Shown here one piece after another: positions 10,665 through 21,318 of a DNA stretch of 64,000 bases. Positions within the stretch are counted from its first letter, which is position 1; each line of letters opens with the position of its first letter. The DNA is taken from positions 992,001-1,056,000 of the forward strand of contig JANBVO010000005.1 in the NCBI GenBank assembly GCA_030052745.1, given 5' to 3'. Under the pieces are notes generated by a model. That model saw only the letters and a program-made list of their open reading frames with translations. It did not search any database and was not told the origin of the DNA. The translations under genes and the position numbers were made by a program. The DNA is from Pleurostoma richardsiae. Lineage: Eukaryota > Ascomycota > Sordariomycetes > Calosphaeriales > Pleurostomataceae.

Positions 10665-12307
10665 CTATTGGCTTTGCACTCCTTCACGAATTATGTGCTC
10701 CATCTGAATCTGCCGCAACGAGACGGGGCGAATGACAGGCCTCGATAATTTCAAACGGTGTATGGCATCACCATGAGACTTGATAGAAGCACCAGCATCC
10801 AGCAAATCCTTGACAATAACATGGCCTTGGCCACGATGCCTGAGTGATACACAGTCCCACGACTGGATCACGGGAGGTCGCAGATTCAATTCCCATGTTC
10901 CTCTCCAAGTTATCACAGCAGGTCGCCCTCGCTCAGGTCGTTGGTACCTGAAGAGCATCGCTGATCCCTTTTCTCCATTCCATATTTCCACTGTTTTGAG
11001 ATTTGGCATTTTCATGGCCGCCGCCGCCGCTGCCCGGAGCATGTGATCCAACCCTACCGAGCTCTCCTTTGACGCGAGCAGTCGTGAAGTCAGCGCAAGC
11101 CAGGTCAAGTTGGGCCACTCCCAGGAAAGTTCTCGAGCATCAAAAAAATCGGTAGCATCCACTATGAACGACGCCGAGAGATGTTCGAGCGTGAGACTGG
11201 CTCTAGCAACCGCCTGGCTAACATGAGAGGATGGTATTCGCATAGGGTCGCAGCCCAAACCTCTGTAGCTGGCTGGGTACATTTGGTTGAAATTCTCGAA
11301 GAGTATGAGTCTCCGTAGTCGATCGGAAGTGAGCGATTCAAAAAGAAGCCGTAAATCTACAAAGAAGAAGAGTATTAGTAGGTTAACAGTAGCCATTGGT
11401 ATGAATGGAACACAGAAGTGGCCGAGAACAATGAACTCAGGCAGGGGCACTCGCATTGGTCCGTCCACCGTTGCTGAATATCAAACCATTCCCTCCAAGG
11501 CTCGTAATGAATTTCCTGGAGTCCAGGGAGACGGGTAAACATATGTGCCAACGCGGCCGGCTTCCATCGTCGGCGGCTCTGTTGACGGAGGAGGACGCCT
11601 GTTACTGCCGGGACTAATGGAAGTTGCAGCCACCACTGGCCTTCTTGTTCTTCGTCATTAAACGGTCCCTCGCCCATGATTTCGTCAAAGACTTTTTCGA
11701 TAGCAGCAAAAGTAGGAATAGAATATCGACTGCCATCAATCCATCCGTGGTGGTGATCGCTAGGCTTGACCAGCATCGACTGGTCTACGTGTTGACCCCG
11801 GCCACACACATCAGAGGCAACATCAGGCTCAAAGGTCAGATATTTGAACCAATGCTCTGAGTCGCTTGGGGAGTACACGCTGATATCCAGCAGCAATTTG
11901 CTGTCAGGTTCCCACGTGCTAAGGGTTGAGAAGAGGTCTAGGAATGCTGTGGTAATCAGGGTATTGTCTGCGTTGCTCAGGCCCTCCGAGTCTCGAGGAT
12001 CACATTCGGTGCAGTCATATTCTTGGAGTTCCAAGCAAATCCAAATGTAGCGCACAAGACTCCTATTCCGATAGACCATCGAACCAAAATTGGCGAGGCG
12101 TGATGGTGTCAGTTTGATCCGGGAGAAGTTGTGCCGCTCGATAATCGTCTGCCACTCTCGGGACACTATGGCGAATTTGGCCAAGCTATAACCGTCCTGC
12201 AATAAGACTTCCAAGATCATAAGACGAATCTCTGCGGGTAAGTAGTGCCAAGATATCATATTGGCTGTCATCAGCGACGTTGGTGCCATGACTGTGAACA
12301 ATGACAC
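10665..12307 (-). CDS. F-box-like DUF6546 family protein
   Basis: The product resembles the large Pezizomycotina family annotated DUF6546, with an F-box-like N-terminus; F-box proteins usually recruit substrates to SCF ubiquitin ligases, but no function is established here. Exon 1 runs from 12307 (or the in-frame Met at 12259, MISWHYLPAEIR, which fits the family better) to about 11455 or 11437. Exon 2 runs from 11356 to 10665. The F-box-like block is LPAEIRLMILEVLLQ...REWQTIIE; the middle holds the family landmarks FLDLFSTLSTWEPDSKLLL and SPSDSEHWFKYLTF. Exon 2 continues with LRLLFESLTSDRLRRLILFENF and ARASLTLEHLSASFIVDA. The intron has a TACTAAT branch site and tag acceptor but no good GT donor: either GC (gcgagt at 11454) or a weak gttcat at 11436 is needed. 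GC content is lower than in neighbouring housekeeping genes. Confidence 0.72.
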
Positions 12308-14111
12308 GGAAAGAAATCGATAGATAAACTGCGTGCGGTAGAGCCTGAGTGCCGGGAACGAAGCGAGGTGTCCTTTTTATATGATTTTGTGGCATTTCAA
12401 CGCTATGAATCGGCAGTACTGCTGATCTAGCTTCTCAAACGACCATAGGTAGATTCCTCATGATTTATTAACTTTGTGACCGAGTGGATGAAGGTTTACC
12501 GTCAGGTTGGGTTTCCCGCTGACTATTGGCAGGCTCACCTTTTTTCCTATCTCCGGTAGGGTACCTTAGGGGCCTGGACCTCGATACTCATACCGTACCG
12601 ATATCTTCCCTTGGTTTCCTTTCCTACAACAGCCAAAGAGGTCGAGGAATCTTTCGTGGGGGAAGCACTTGATGGTATATTTGCGAGTTCAAGTTGTCTA
12701 GCGTAGGTATCTAGCGGCAATCTGATGGGACTGGGAATGGTCCCTTATAGAGGAGCCATTATCTTATACTATAGAATGGTTCTTAGAGAATAGACGTTGC
12801 TTGAACAATAAGGATAGATGCACGCTACATGACAACGTAGGTAGATACGGTAGTTTACCTATTTATCCTTGCACTCCGTAACGGGTACCGTTATCTACCT
12901 AGGTAGTAAGTACTTTGTAGTCTCTGTTACTTTTGCATCCCGTTTTCTGGCCACACAAGCTTCCAGTTGTTGCGTATTCTGCTCTAAAGCCAAAGACTCA
13001 CAGGAAGAATACTGGTTGTGTTTGCTCTTTTGTGGAGCATTGGTCGGGCATGTGGGAGCGCGGCCTCTCACCCTGGCCGTGGCAGCCCCTTTGCCGGGAC
13101 ACCGTTACTTGAAAGACGGAGAGGATCGCCGACCTTCTCGGACTGCCCCTGCCTGTCTACCTGGCCGCCTCCCCAACCAATCCCAACTCAGCCCGCATCA
13201 TGACCAGGTTTCTTCTTGAGAAATGCTATCCGCACACTACGTTACCTTTTTGCTATTCGTACGTTAAGTACAGCGCCGGCTTACTGCTTATCACCCTGAC
13301 TACTTCTACCTCAGGCCAATATCAAATAACTATTTCAACCTAGAAAGCCTACACGAATTGCAGTCAGGTTCTGACAGTAGTAGGTCAAGAGCGGTGTAGG
13401 CTGGCAGAACACCGGGGGCCGCTCCGGACCTCTCGAGGAGTTCAGGGGTTAAGGGCCAGCTTGGCCGGGTAATGAAACTTGAAAAGGACTTAAATGTCCC
13501 TGGCGTGGGAGTTTGTGGGTATACATGTAAGCCCACAGGTTTTGCAAGACGCCTCTGACCTTACATCCCAACCAAGCGCCGTGATCAAGCGCGAGGCTAT
13601 AGGCCGAAATGCCGTGTAGCCATGTATCACGAGTTGCATCCGGAAGTCCTGGAAGGCCCGTGAAGAGTGACCATAGTTTACTGAGGTGCTCCTTCGGCTG
13701 GAAAGATCTCCCGCATGATGACAGATTGCAAATGCACTTTCACTCCTATCTCGGTGGTGACCACGCCAGCGATGAGTTTAACTCTTCTGTCTTGATAACC
13801 ACCAAAACATAAGGGACATGCAACACCACCGGAAGGCAATGCGATACAATACACGCCCTAGAAACTCTTTTACACGTATCCAGAAGACATTATCCAACCT
13901 AGGTTCAATACTCAATTCAATAACCTATTAGGCCCAATTATGCCTCCGAAAGGCACTCGAGAAAGACCTGCATCTGAACGACACCAATAGATGCAAGCGA
14001 GGGTACACCTTATATAGGCAAAAAAAATTCCCCGAGAGGAGTTTGCGAGGAGGGGATCGATGGTGCCAGGCGGAACAAGGTTATAGCTAACGATGGTGTT
14101 GTGAAAATCCT
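12308..14111. other. 1.8-kb AT-rich spacer in the accessory block
   Basis: The region upstream of the F-box-like gene contains TACCTAGGTA at 12896-12905, AACCTAGGTT at 13896-13905 and many gtaggta/taccta runs. Open frames such as 12869-13219 lack protein-like composition. No transposon or RNA gene is recognisable. Confidence 0.45.
12896..12905. promoter_or_regulatory. TACCTAGGTA palindrome
   Basis: A perfect 10-bp palindrome in AT-rich spacer. The core ACCTAGGT also occurs at about 13897, 50322, 51073 and 59866, always between genes. Its function is unknown. Confidence 0.45.
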
Positions 14112-17100
14112 CTATCGCCTCCCATCCTCTCGTGCCGCCTCCTCATCCGTATTACCGGTTACCTTCTTCAAGTAATCATCAAACTTGCTTGAAACCTTGA
14201 TCACACGTTTCAGATGAGAGAACGACATCTGAACCCGCTCGTATTTGGCCAGCTGTCTGCCCGTCGTGATGATATTGCGAATCTGCCGTCCATTCATTTT
14301 CAACTTCGCTAGTTCTTCGATGTGCCTCTCAATATCTCCGTAGTCGATGCTTGGCAACTGCTGGGTATTAGAAATCTCTGGAGTAAGGCGCTCACTATTG
14401 TTGATGTTGCCAGATTCTACGGATTTCTGAGCAGCCGAAGTTTCCAATGTCTTCAGCCTCGTAATGAAGTTTTTCCAGATGGTGCTCCGCTGGGATTTCG
14501 TGAGCGCTTCGTAATGTAGCGATAACTGAATGCGCGATTTGAATGCTTCATCGAAGGTACCAACCCGGTTGGAAGTCAGGATCAGGATACCTTCATAGTA
14601 CTCGAGCACACGTAGGAACACAGAAACTAGGGCGTTGCGTTCGAGATCCATCAGAGTGCGTTGTTCAAGGAAGACATCAGCCTCATCGAGTAGGACAACG
14701 CAGTCCCAGATCTTTCCCAGATATAAGACACTCTCGAGGTATTTTTCCACCTCCTGAGGTTTAGTGCCGATGTCTCCGCATGTCACACGATAGAGCGGCT
14801 TTCTGGCAATCTCGGCAACGCTCTCAGCTGTGAAGGTTTTGCCCGTGCCTGGGCCGCCGTGGAGAAGAATGATGAGCCCGTTGCCCTTGCCCCCGATCAC
14901 ATCCGTGCCTTGGTCTGCCTCGACCTTGCTACTGATTAGAGCACGGATAAGGACTTTGGTCTCGTTATCGACTACGAGGTGCTCGAAAGCATCCTCGTTC
15001 CAGTTGGCATTGTGGATCCTATCTACCTTGAGGTCCACTGGTAGCAATATTAGCAAAGATCGGTTTCATATATAAGAAGGGCCTTACTAACGCCATTTTT
15101 TCTGGCGTAGATTGTATCCAATGATAGTAGGAGGGAAGACCAGTCCTTCGGGGAATGGTGGAGGCTCATCAAGCTCCATCATCTCTGGACTTATCTCTTT
15201 GCGATCTCGCACATTAAGATGCGGGAAGGCCTTCTTCAGAGTTTGAGGGTCCGAATGTAGTTGCTTGTATGTAACGTAGTCTATCATGAATCGTTCACCA
15301 GCCTGATCTCTTGTTAGCAAACTCTGAGCAGTAAGGCAAGGATTACGCTCACCCCGTAAAGTTGATCTTCCTCGTCATCTTCGTACGAGACAAGATTCCT
15401 GACTCGACAATTCCATATTGCTTGACCTCGTCGCTCCAACAAGCCTTTGACACCCTCATCCGCATACCTAAGTGGGAATGCGTTAAGCGTGGTAAGACTG
15501 ACCTGTCCACATTCTGGGGTATACTTGAGTGCTATATCAATTTGGGAACCATGTCGGTAGAATCGGCCGTCATATTTGTAGGACCACACTTCGACCGTCC
15601 ACGTCTCCACTATTTCCTTCTTTCCCTCAGGCCGCTCACTGTCGCGGGTTACCTTTTTCTTAGCCCAGGAAGATGCAATATAGCCTTCATACGTTCTGCC
15701 TTGCTTAGAGACTAGCAGGTCCCCTGGCCGCACAAGGAATGGCATGACCGAGCTGGAGACATAACCCTGTGAAAATTGCTTTTCCACCTTTGAGTACAGC
15801 GCTCCATAGCTGCTCTCAATCCACTCTGTGAGCAGCTTCATCAAGACATTGCTTTCTGTTGGCAAGCTGTCCACGGTTCCGTTGTTGCGATAGTGGTACC
15901 AAAAGAGATAGGGCGACGGAATAGCTTGTAAATCTAACTTCGGGAAGCACTGACGAAAATCTGATTGAGCATTGCAAAAGGCTTCCATTGCGGTGATCAT
16001 GCTTTTTGATGATAGTCTGATCGTCTCGTCAGCCGGTTCAGGAGTTGGAAGTTCGGAGGCTTCGTCCCTGGCTTTCTTGACAGCGGCATTCTGGTGTTCA
16101 GGGTCGTAAAATTTGTAGACAACAAACGCGATGTCAGGCCTTCGGTCCAAATAACTCTTTGGGTCGGATATTGGGGAATGTCCTCTTAATGCAAGCCTGT
16201 CTTCGGCATCCCCACTCCAGGAAGGCACTGATAGATACGTTGATGAATCATGTTTGATGATGTGAAGAACCTGCCATGTCGTCGTCACCGGAGTCTGGGG
16301 CTTGGCTTTCAACCTTCTATTCTCTTCTTCCAGTTGAGCGACTCTTTGCGCCATTTCTTCCCATGAATCTTTAGCCATTTCAGATGCCAGAGTACCCGAC
16401 GTGAGGGTAGAGCGTCGCGAATTGTCGTCCATCTGCCGCTGACTGCTTGTTGTTACCGAGGGACTGAGGATATCGGATGTTGCATATGTTTCGAATGATT
16501 GGTGCGAGATTGGTGTGGGTGAAAAGAAGGAGGTCAATGAAGGGTTGAGTGGTGGTGATGGCGCAAATTCGTCAGACAACAGTCCTACGCGGTCTGGATA
16601 GGTAAAGTTTTCGTTGACAAGTGGTGTCTGTCGAAGTAATAAATCTCTTGAAGCTGTCAAGCCCGTTATGGGTTGCTTGAACCAACCTGAAGGCTGGATG
16701 ATACTTTTACCTTCAGGACTAGCCAGCCAAACTAGAGCATCAGGCGTTGTAAGCTCGTCTCCGAACGTCGACAAGCACTTGCCAGTGGCGGGGTCCCAGA
16801 TTTTGATCGTCTCGTATGACACTGACGCAAGCCGGGTGCCATCTGGCGACCAGGCTATGGCTCCAACCCAATCCGTGTGACCTTCAATCACCAGGGTGCA
16901 CTCGCCAGTTTCAGCGTCCCAGATCTTCACCGTTTCGTCGTCTGAGCCAGAGGCAATTCGCCTGCCATCTGGCGACCAGGCTATGGCTCCAACCCAATCT
17001 GTGTGACCTTCAGTCACCAGGGTACACTCGTAAGTCTCTGTGTCCCAGATCCGGATCGATCCGTCGCCTGATCCCGATGCAAGATGACTGTTGTCAGATG

Positions 17101-18022
17101 ACCAGGCTATAGCTTCGACCCCATCAAGGTGGCCGCTGAGTGTCGAAATACACTTGCCAGTTTTTGGATTCCAGATTTTTATACTCTTGTATGAAGCTGA
17201 TGCAAGTTGACTGCCATCAGCCGACCAGGCTATGGAAGTAACGTTATGACTGTGACCTTCAAGTGTTAAGACACATTTGCCAGTTTTTGGGTTCCAAATC
17301 TTGACATTCCTAGAGTGTGACCCCGCAAGCTTGCCATCGAGTGACCGACATATAGCAACAACACCGTTTTTGTGGCCACTGAGTTTTGAGACGCACAAGC
17401 CAGTCTTTAGATCCCACACTCTAATTGTCCCGTCGTCTGAACCTGATGCAAGCCGGCTGTCATTTGCTGACCAGGCCAGAGAGAAAACTTCAGCACTATG
17501 GCCTTGAAGCTCTGAGACACACTGACGAGTCTCGGAATCCCAGATCCTGATCGTGTGGTCGCTTCCTACGGAAGCAAGGCCCCTGGCGTCACCCCACAAT
17601 GATGTAGACCAAGCCGTCTGACTTCGTTGTAGAGTTTCTTTGATAGCTGAAAGCCTTTCCAGGTCATATGAGCCTGCTTGGGTTTGATCACGAGATATTG
17701 TGATGTGTCTGAGGAACTTCCAGGAATCGCTATTATTGTGATCTTCCTCCCAGGATGGTGCGCTTGAGTCTTCACTTTCCTTGTAGCTTTCCTCGCCGCT
17801 TTCTCCTGACTCGCTTTTATCTTCGTTGTCGTTTTCGTTGTCTTCCTCTTCTTCCTGTTCGTAGACTTCTTCTTTGTCTTCTTCTTCGTCGTCGTCCTTT
17901 TCGCTTTGGGCTTCTTCTCGACACGAGGCTGTGACAAAAGCGCGGGTGTGGACTGTTCGTTCGCTGCTATGTGCGCTTATGATGTCGTGTTGAATTATGT
18001 TTCGGTCTTCATGATCGTCCAT
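14112..18022 (-). CDS. WD40 beta-propeller / DUF7025 / AAA ATPase fusion protein
   Basis: One gene of three exons (18022-15353, 15302-15092, 15037-14112) encodes 1,268 residues. Residues 40-95 are a highly acidic, disordered stretch. Residues about 135-425 form seven WD40 repeats, a complete propeller, with blades such as GHTDWVGAIAWSPDGRRIAS. A Ser/Pro linker with a short coiled coil (AQLEEENRRLKAK) follows. Residues about 570-900 match the DUF7025 region that precedes AAA domains in a large fungal family (SPYLFWYHYRNN, RPGDLLVS). The AAA core has Walker A GGPGTGKT (about 1021-1028), Walker B VVLLDEAD and the sensor/Arg-finger region LTSNRVGTFDEAFKSRI, so ATP hydrolysis looks intact. All joins keep frame and sit on canonical GT-AG sites. 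The DUF7025-AAA half is a known family; the propeller in front is unusual in my knowledge and suggests a signal-sensing, NLR-like machine. That role is inference. Confidence 0.85.
16837..17030 (-). repeat. Near-identical WD40 blade repeat, 126-nt period
   Basis: The 68 nt at 16837-16904 recur at 16963-17030 with three mismatches by eye. The 126-nt offset equals one 42-residue WD40 blade, so two neighbouring blades share the core GHTDWVGAIAWSPDG. Other blades of the same propeller have diverged far more, pointing to recent duplication or gene conversion. Confidence 0.9.
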
Positions 18023-19143
18023 GAGTCAAAGAAAGTCTCGTTTTCATCGCTGGCTTGTTCTTCATCGTTCTCAAGATTGAGGGGAGAGATTTGCTTCCAG
18101 CCGCTGAAACTGATCAGGCACTGATAAGGCGAAGTCCCAGTTGTCTGATCCACGAAGCCCGGTTTCCCGGTCCCAATGATTGGATTCTCGGACAGGTATT
18201 GATGAAAGAGAAAACCCTCAAGATCTTACATTTTCCGTGATTATGAGAGTGGTGCTTTATGTTCGTAGAAATACCCGTGTTCAATGGATTGAATTTCAGG
18301 CAGCTGCTACCCGCCCAGGGAGTTGTGGGAACTCGACCCGGAGCTATTACGATCTCATTATTCGTCAGCAGTTCGGGACATTATCAGGCTATGCTGCATG
18401 ACAACTCATCAGGACGACGCCACCAAACTGCCAGGCCCAGCCAGTCAACCCGCTCGGTTGCCTGTAAGTCAGCCTGCAAGTCAGCCTGATTTCGTACACG
18501 ACCATACGTATCTCTTTTGCTGGTAACTCATTAGGGTTACGCCACCCAACTGTTAGGCCCCGCTGTCCTGTGTCTGCATCTGTGAATATTTGCTCTCCAG
18601 CGACTGCCTCCGACTTCCGCAGCCGAAATCACTCCTTGTCGAGAATAAATTATACACTACTCCCGAGTCTTCTTCTCCTCCTCCTTCTTCAACTTCTTCT
18701 GATTACCTCTTCCTAATGTCCAACTCCGCCTCTACCGGCTGTCTAGTTCAACTGCATGTATCATCTGGTGAGAGGTTTTTTGTGCGGTACAAAGTTATGG
18801 TGCTGTGTGCCAACCGCCAGTCAGCCTGCTAGTTCGCCTGCAAGGTTGCCTAATCTCGTGCATGTACATACATATCTATTTGGCTAGCAACGCCAACGTG
18901 GTTGTATCATCTATATGGTCTCGCTCCGGCAGAACGGTCAGTGAGCTGCACCTTCGCGTTAATGGGACATTCGCTCTGACCATCATGACCTCCCCGGTGC
19001 TCAGAACTCTTCGGGCGGAGGACAGGACTCCCGAAGCTCCAGCATTCGATACCATGACGAATATGGTCGATAGGTTGGTTTTTTTTTTCTTTTTTCTTTT
19101 TTTCACTCACATCCTGTAATTAGATAGTCTGGTCCTGATAGAA
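18023..19143. promoter_or_regulatory. Divergent spacer between the AAA fusion and the DUF7708 gene
   Basis: This 1.1-kb region holds the promoters of two divergent accessory genes. It contains the diverged direct repeats listed separately and a broken T-run at about 19079-19105 directly before the DUF7708 start. No coding region is supported. Confidence 0.5.
18403..18888. repeat. Diverged direct repeats upstream of the DUF7708 gene
   Basis: Segment 18403-18438 recurs at 18525-18560, sharing AACTCAT, ACGCCACC and AGGCCC. Segment 18442-18523 recurs in diverged form at 18818-18888, starting CAGTCA and ending near a TATCT...TTTG stretch. Many mismatches are C/T or G/A. These look like old duplicated non-coding units; no element family is recognisable. 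Confidence 0.6.
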
Positions 19144-20845
19144 ATGTCTAGTGATGCTACGAGCACTACGACCTCCATAGCGCATCAAGCCTTCCAGACA
19201 GCCGCCAAACGGTTTACTTCCAGCCTTGGTAGTGACGGAAAGACATTTGCTCCCCTGCAAAATTCTACGTCTATGGAGGACGTCAAAAAGCTCATTGAGA
19301 ATTCACAAAAGAAGTATGAGGACGAGAAAAAGTTTCTCACGGCGCGCAAATGGATGAGTCGGGCGACATCGACTATTCACCACTATAGTAGCGTTATCGA
19401 TGTCTTTGCACAGGTAGATCCCTTGCACGTCTCGCTGGTCTGGGGCTCGATGAAGTTGGTCGTATTGGTACGTCAAGGAGTTTTAGAGAACATCTCCACT
19501 CCGTCCAAAATCTCCGTTGCTGGAATATAGGATCTCTACTCATTTGGAACAGGCGGCCCAAAGCCATGAGAAGACAATTTCAGTCCTTTCGAAGGCTCTT
19601 TCGAAAACTGCACGTTCACTCCCCCGTGTCGAACTGGCCACGGTTCTGTACACTGCCAAAGAAATGATATCAGCAATCGAAGATCTCTACACCCACATCT
19701 TTGAGTTCTTTTCAAGAGCTCACAAATGGTACCAGGAGGGCTTGGCCCGTCATATCTGGCACAGCTTCACACAGCCGCCGTCTCTGCGGTACGAAGACAT
19801 CCTGGAAGATATAGACGAATGCTCCAGGCACATTGACAAGTTGGCCCAGTTAGGGAGTCATATCGAGATCAACAGGAAATTGACGGAACTCCAAACCACA
19901 CAAGATCACATTCTGGCGATTCACCGCCGCGCGACTGCAAACCACGACCAAAACCTCGCAGACCTTCTCACTAAAGTAACAATGCTTTCCAGCGTGCTAG
20001 TAAATACAGACCAACGCGTTACAGACCTACAATTTTCAGCCATAATGTCATTCCTTTCAAAACCTGGCCTTGGGGATGGGATGGAATCCCTTGTATACAA
20101 TCGGTCGCTCGTGAACCGACCAAACCGAACAAACCCTACTCGAGGGTTCACGAACCGCTTCTGGCATTCGCCGAAATTAGCACAATGGACTATGGCAAAA
20201 GATTCAAGAGTGGTCTTCATACAAGGAAATCCTCAGGCAGAATCTGTGATACGGGAATTCTCAGTCCTCGTGATTGATCGACTCCAAGAGAGCCGAGTTC
20301 CGATTCTATGGACATTGCCCAGCCCTGAAGGTGGTCCTGGAGCCAACAGGGTATCTCCGATTGATTTACTAAAACACCTCGTTCTACAAGCAATACGGCT
20401 TTGCAAGCAGATACCGAACGAGAGCAACATGGCCCGCCTATGCACTCAGTTCCATACAATATCGACAGAGAGAGAATGGATGCGGATATTGGGCTCAGTG
20501 TTGAAAATTCTCGGACCACAATGTTACGTTGCCATTGACTTGACAACGTTGGAAGGAGACCTGCAGTCTGTGGACAAAGGATTCTCATGGCTACACTCAT
20601 TCCAAGAAGTGTTTGCGGAGCTTGCTAGGGACAATCTTCGGGCAGTCCAGGTCAAGGTGCTTCTGCTCACTCATTCATCCAGGCTAGGACAAGAGATGGC
20701 CGATAGTATTCCACCAGAGCTGCTGATACCAGTGCGTGAGCATCCAATCCCTGGACGCATGCGCAAGAAGATGGAAGCGCGGTTTTCGAGCCGAAGTCGA
20801 GTGAGAGTTCCACATAGTCTGTGGAAGGGGAGGCCTACACGTTAG
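19144..20845 (+). CDS. DUF7708 STAND-like protein with a degenerate nucleotide-binding site
   Basis: Exons 19144-19467 and 19553-20845 (GTACGT donor, ggaacag acceptor, phase 0) encode 538 residues. Residues about 70-220 match the DUF7708 N-terminal domain of fungal STAND/NLR-like proteins: HHYSSVIDVFAQ...VSLVWGSMKLVVL, then LPRVELATVLY and HSFTQPPSLRYEDIL. After a helical linker, the region that normally holds the P-loop reads VVFIQGNPQAESVIREF (about residues 330-345) and lacks the GxxGxGK[ST] signature. The Walker B position reads YVAIDLTTLEGD. The later VKVLLLTHSSR resembles the sensor strand of NACHT-type ATPases, so fold traces remain while ATP binding is unlikely. No C-terminal repeat domain follows. 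The frame is intact, so this looks like a pseudo-NTPase rather than a pseudogene. It sits beside the WD40-AAA gene. Confidence 0.78.
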
Positions 20846-21318
20846 CCTAGGCAAAAGACCGGAGTTAGAGCTGATGGTTACTGTTAGATAATGTTAACAA
20901 TTTGCCTTATAACCCCCTTTCTGCTGAAGATCAAGTGCTGTTTTGGTTAAAACACAGGATCCCGTCCGTTCTCCCTTCGTTTAACTGCTGAGGGCCGGAT
21001 TGGTAGTTGGCTCGGTGACGACCAGCGAATACCAGGCGTTGTATTTTTTTCGTTTTGGAACTTTTCACCCATTTCCCCCGTGTTCACCGGTCGTTCTTTT
21101 TCTGTACGAAGCACGAGGCACGAGGCGAGAACATATACAGCATGGCAAACCACTGTTGACGTTTGATGGCATGTCTATTTTTCCTGTCCGTCATATCTCC
21201 AGCGGATGAAAGCTCTATATAGACATGGCTCCGCCATAGCTGGAACCGAAAGTTCCTGGGGTATCTAATATCGTAAATGTCATGCAACGTCAAAGCAACA
21301 ACTTCTGTTTCTTCACAA
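20846..21318. other. Convergent spacer DUF7708 gene / TFIIIA
   Basis: The 3' flanks of two converging genes lie here. The base composition changes from the AT-richer accessory block to GC-rich housekeeping DNA. Nothing else is visible. Confidence 0.45.

Noticed and set aside
12869-13219. 116-codon frame in the 12.3-14.1 kb spacer
   Set aside because: Considered as a small secreted protein, but it has no signal peptide and no coding-like pattern.
18480-18530. ACGACCATACG-like string, considered as part of a dispersed 5S rRNA gene
   Set aside because: Only a few bases match; the rest of the 5S consensus is absent.
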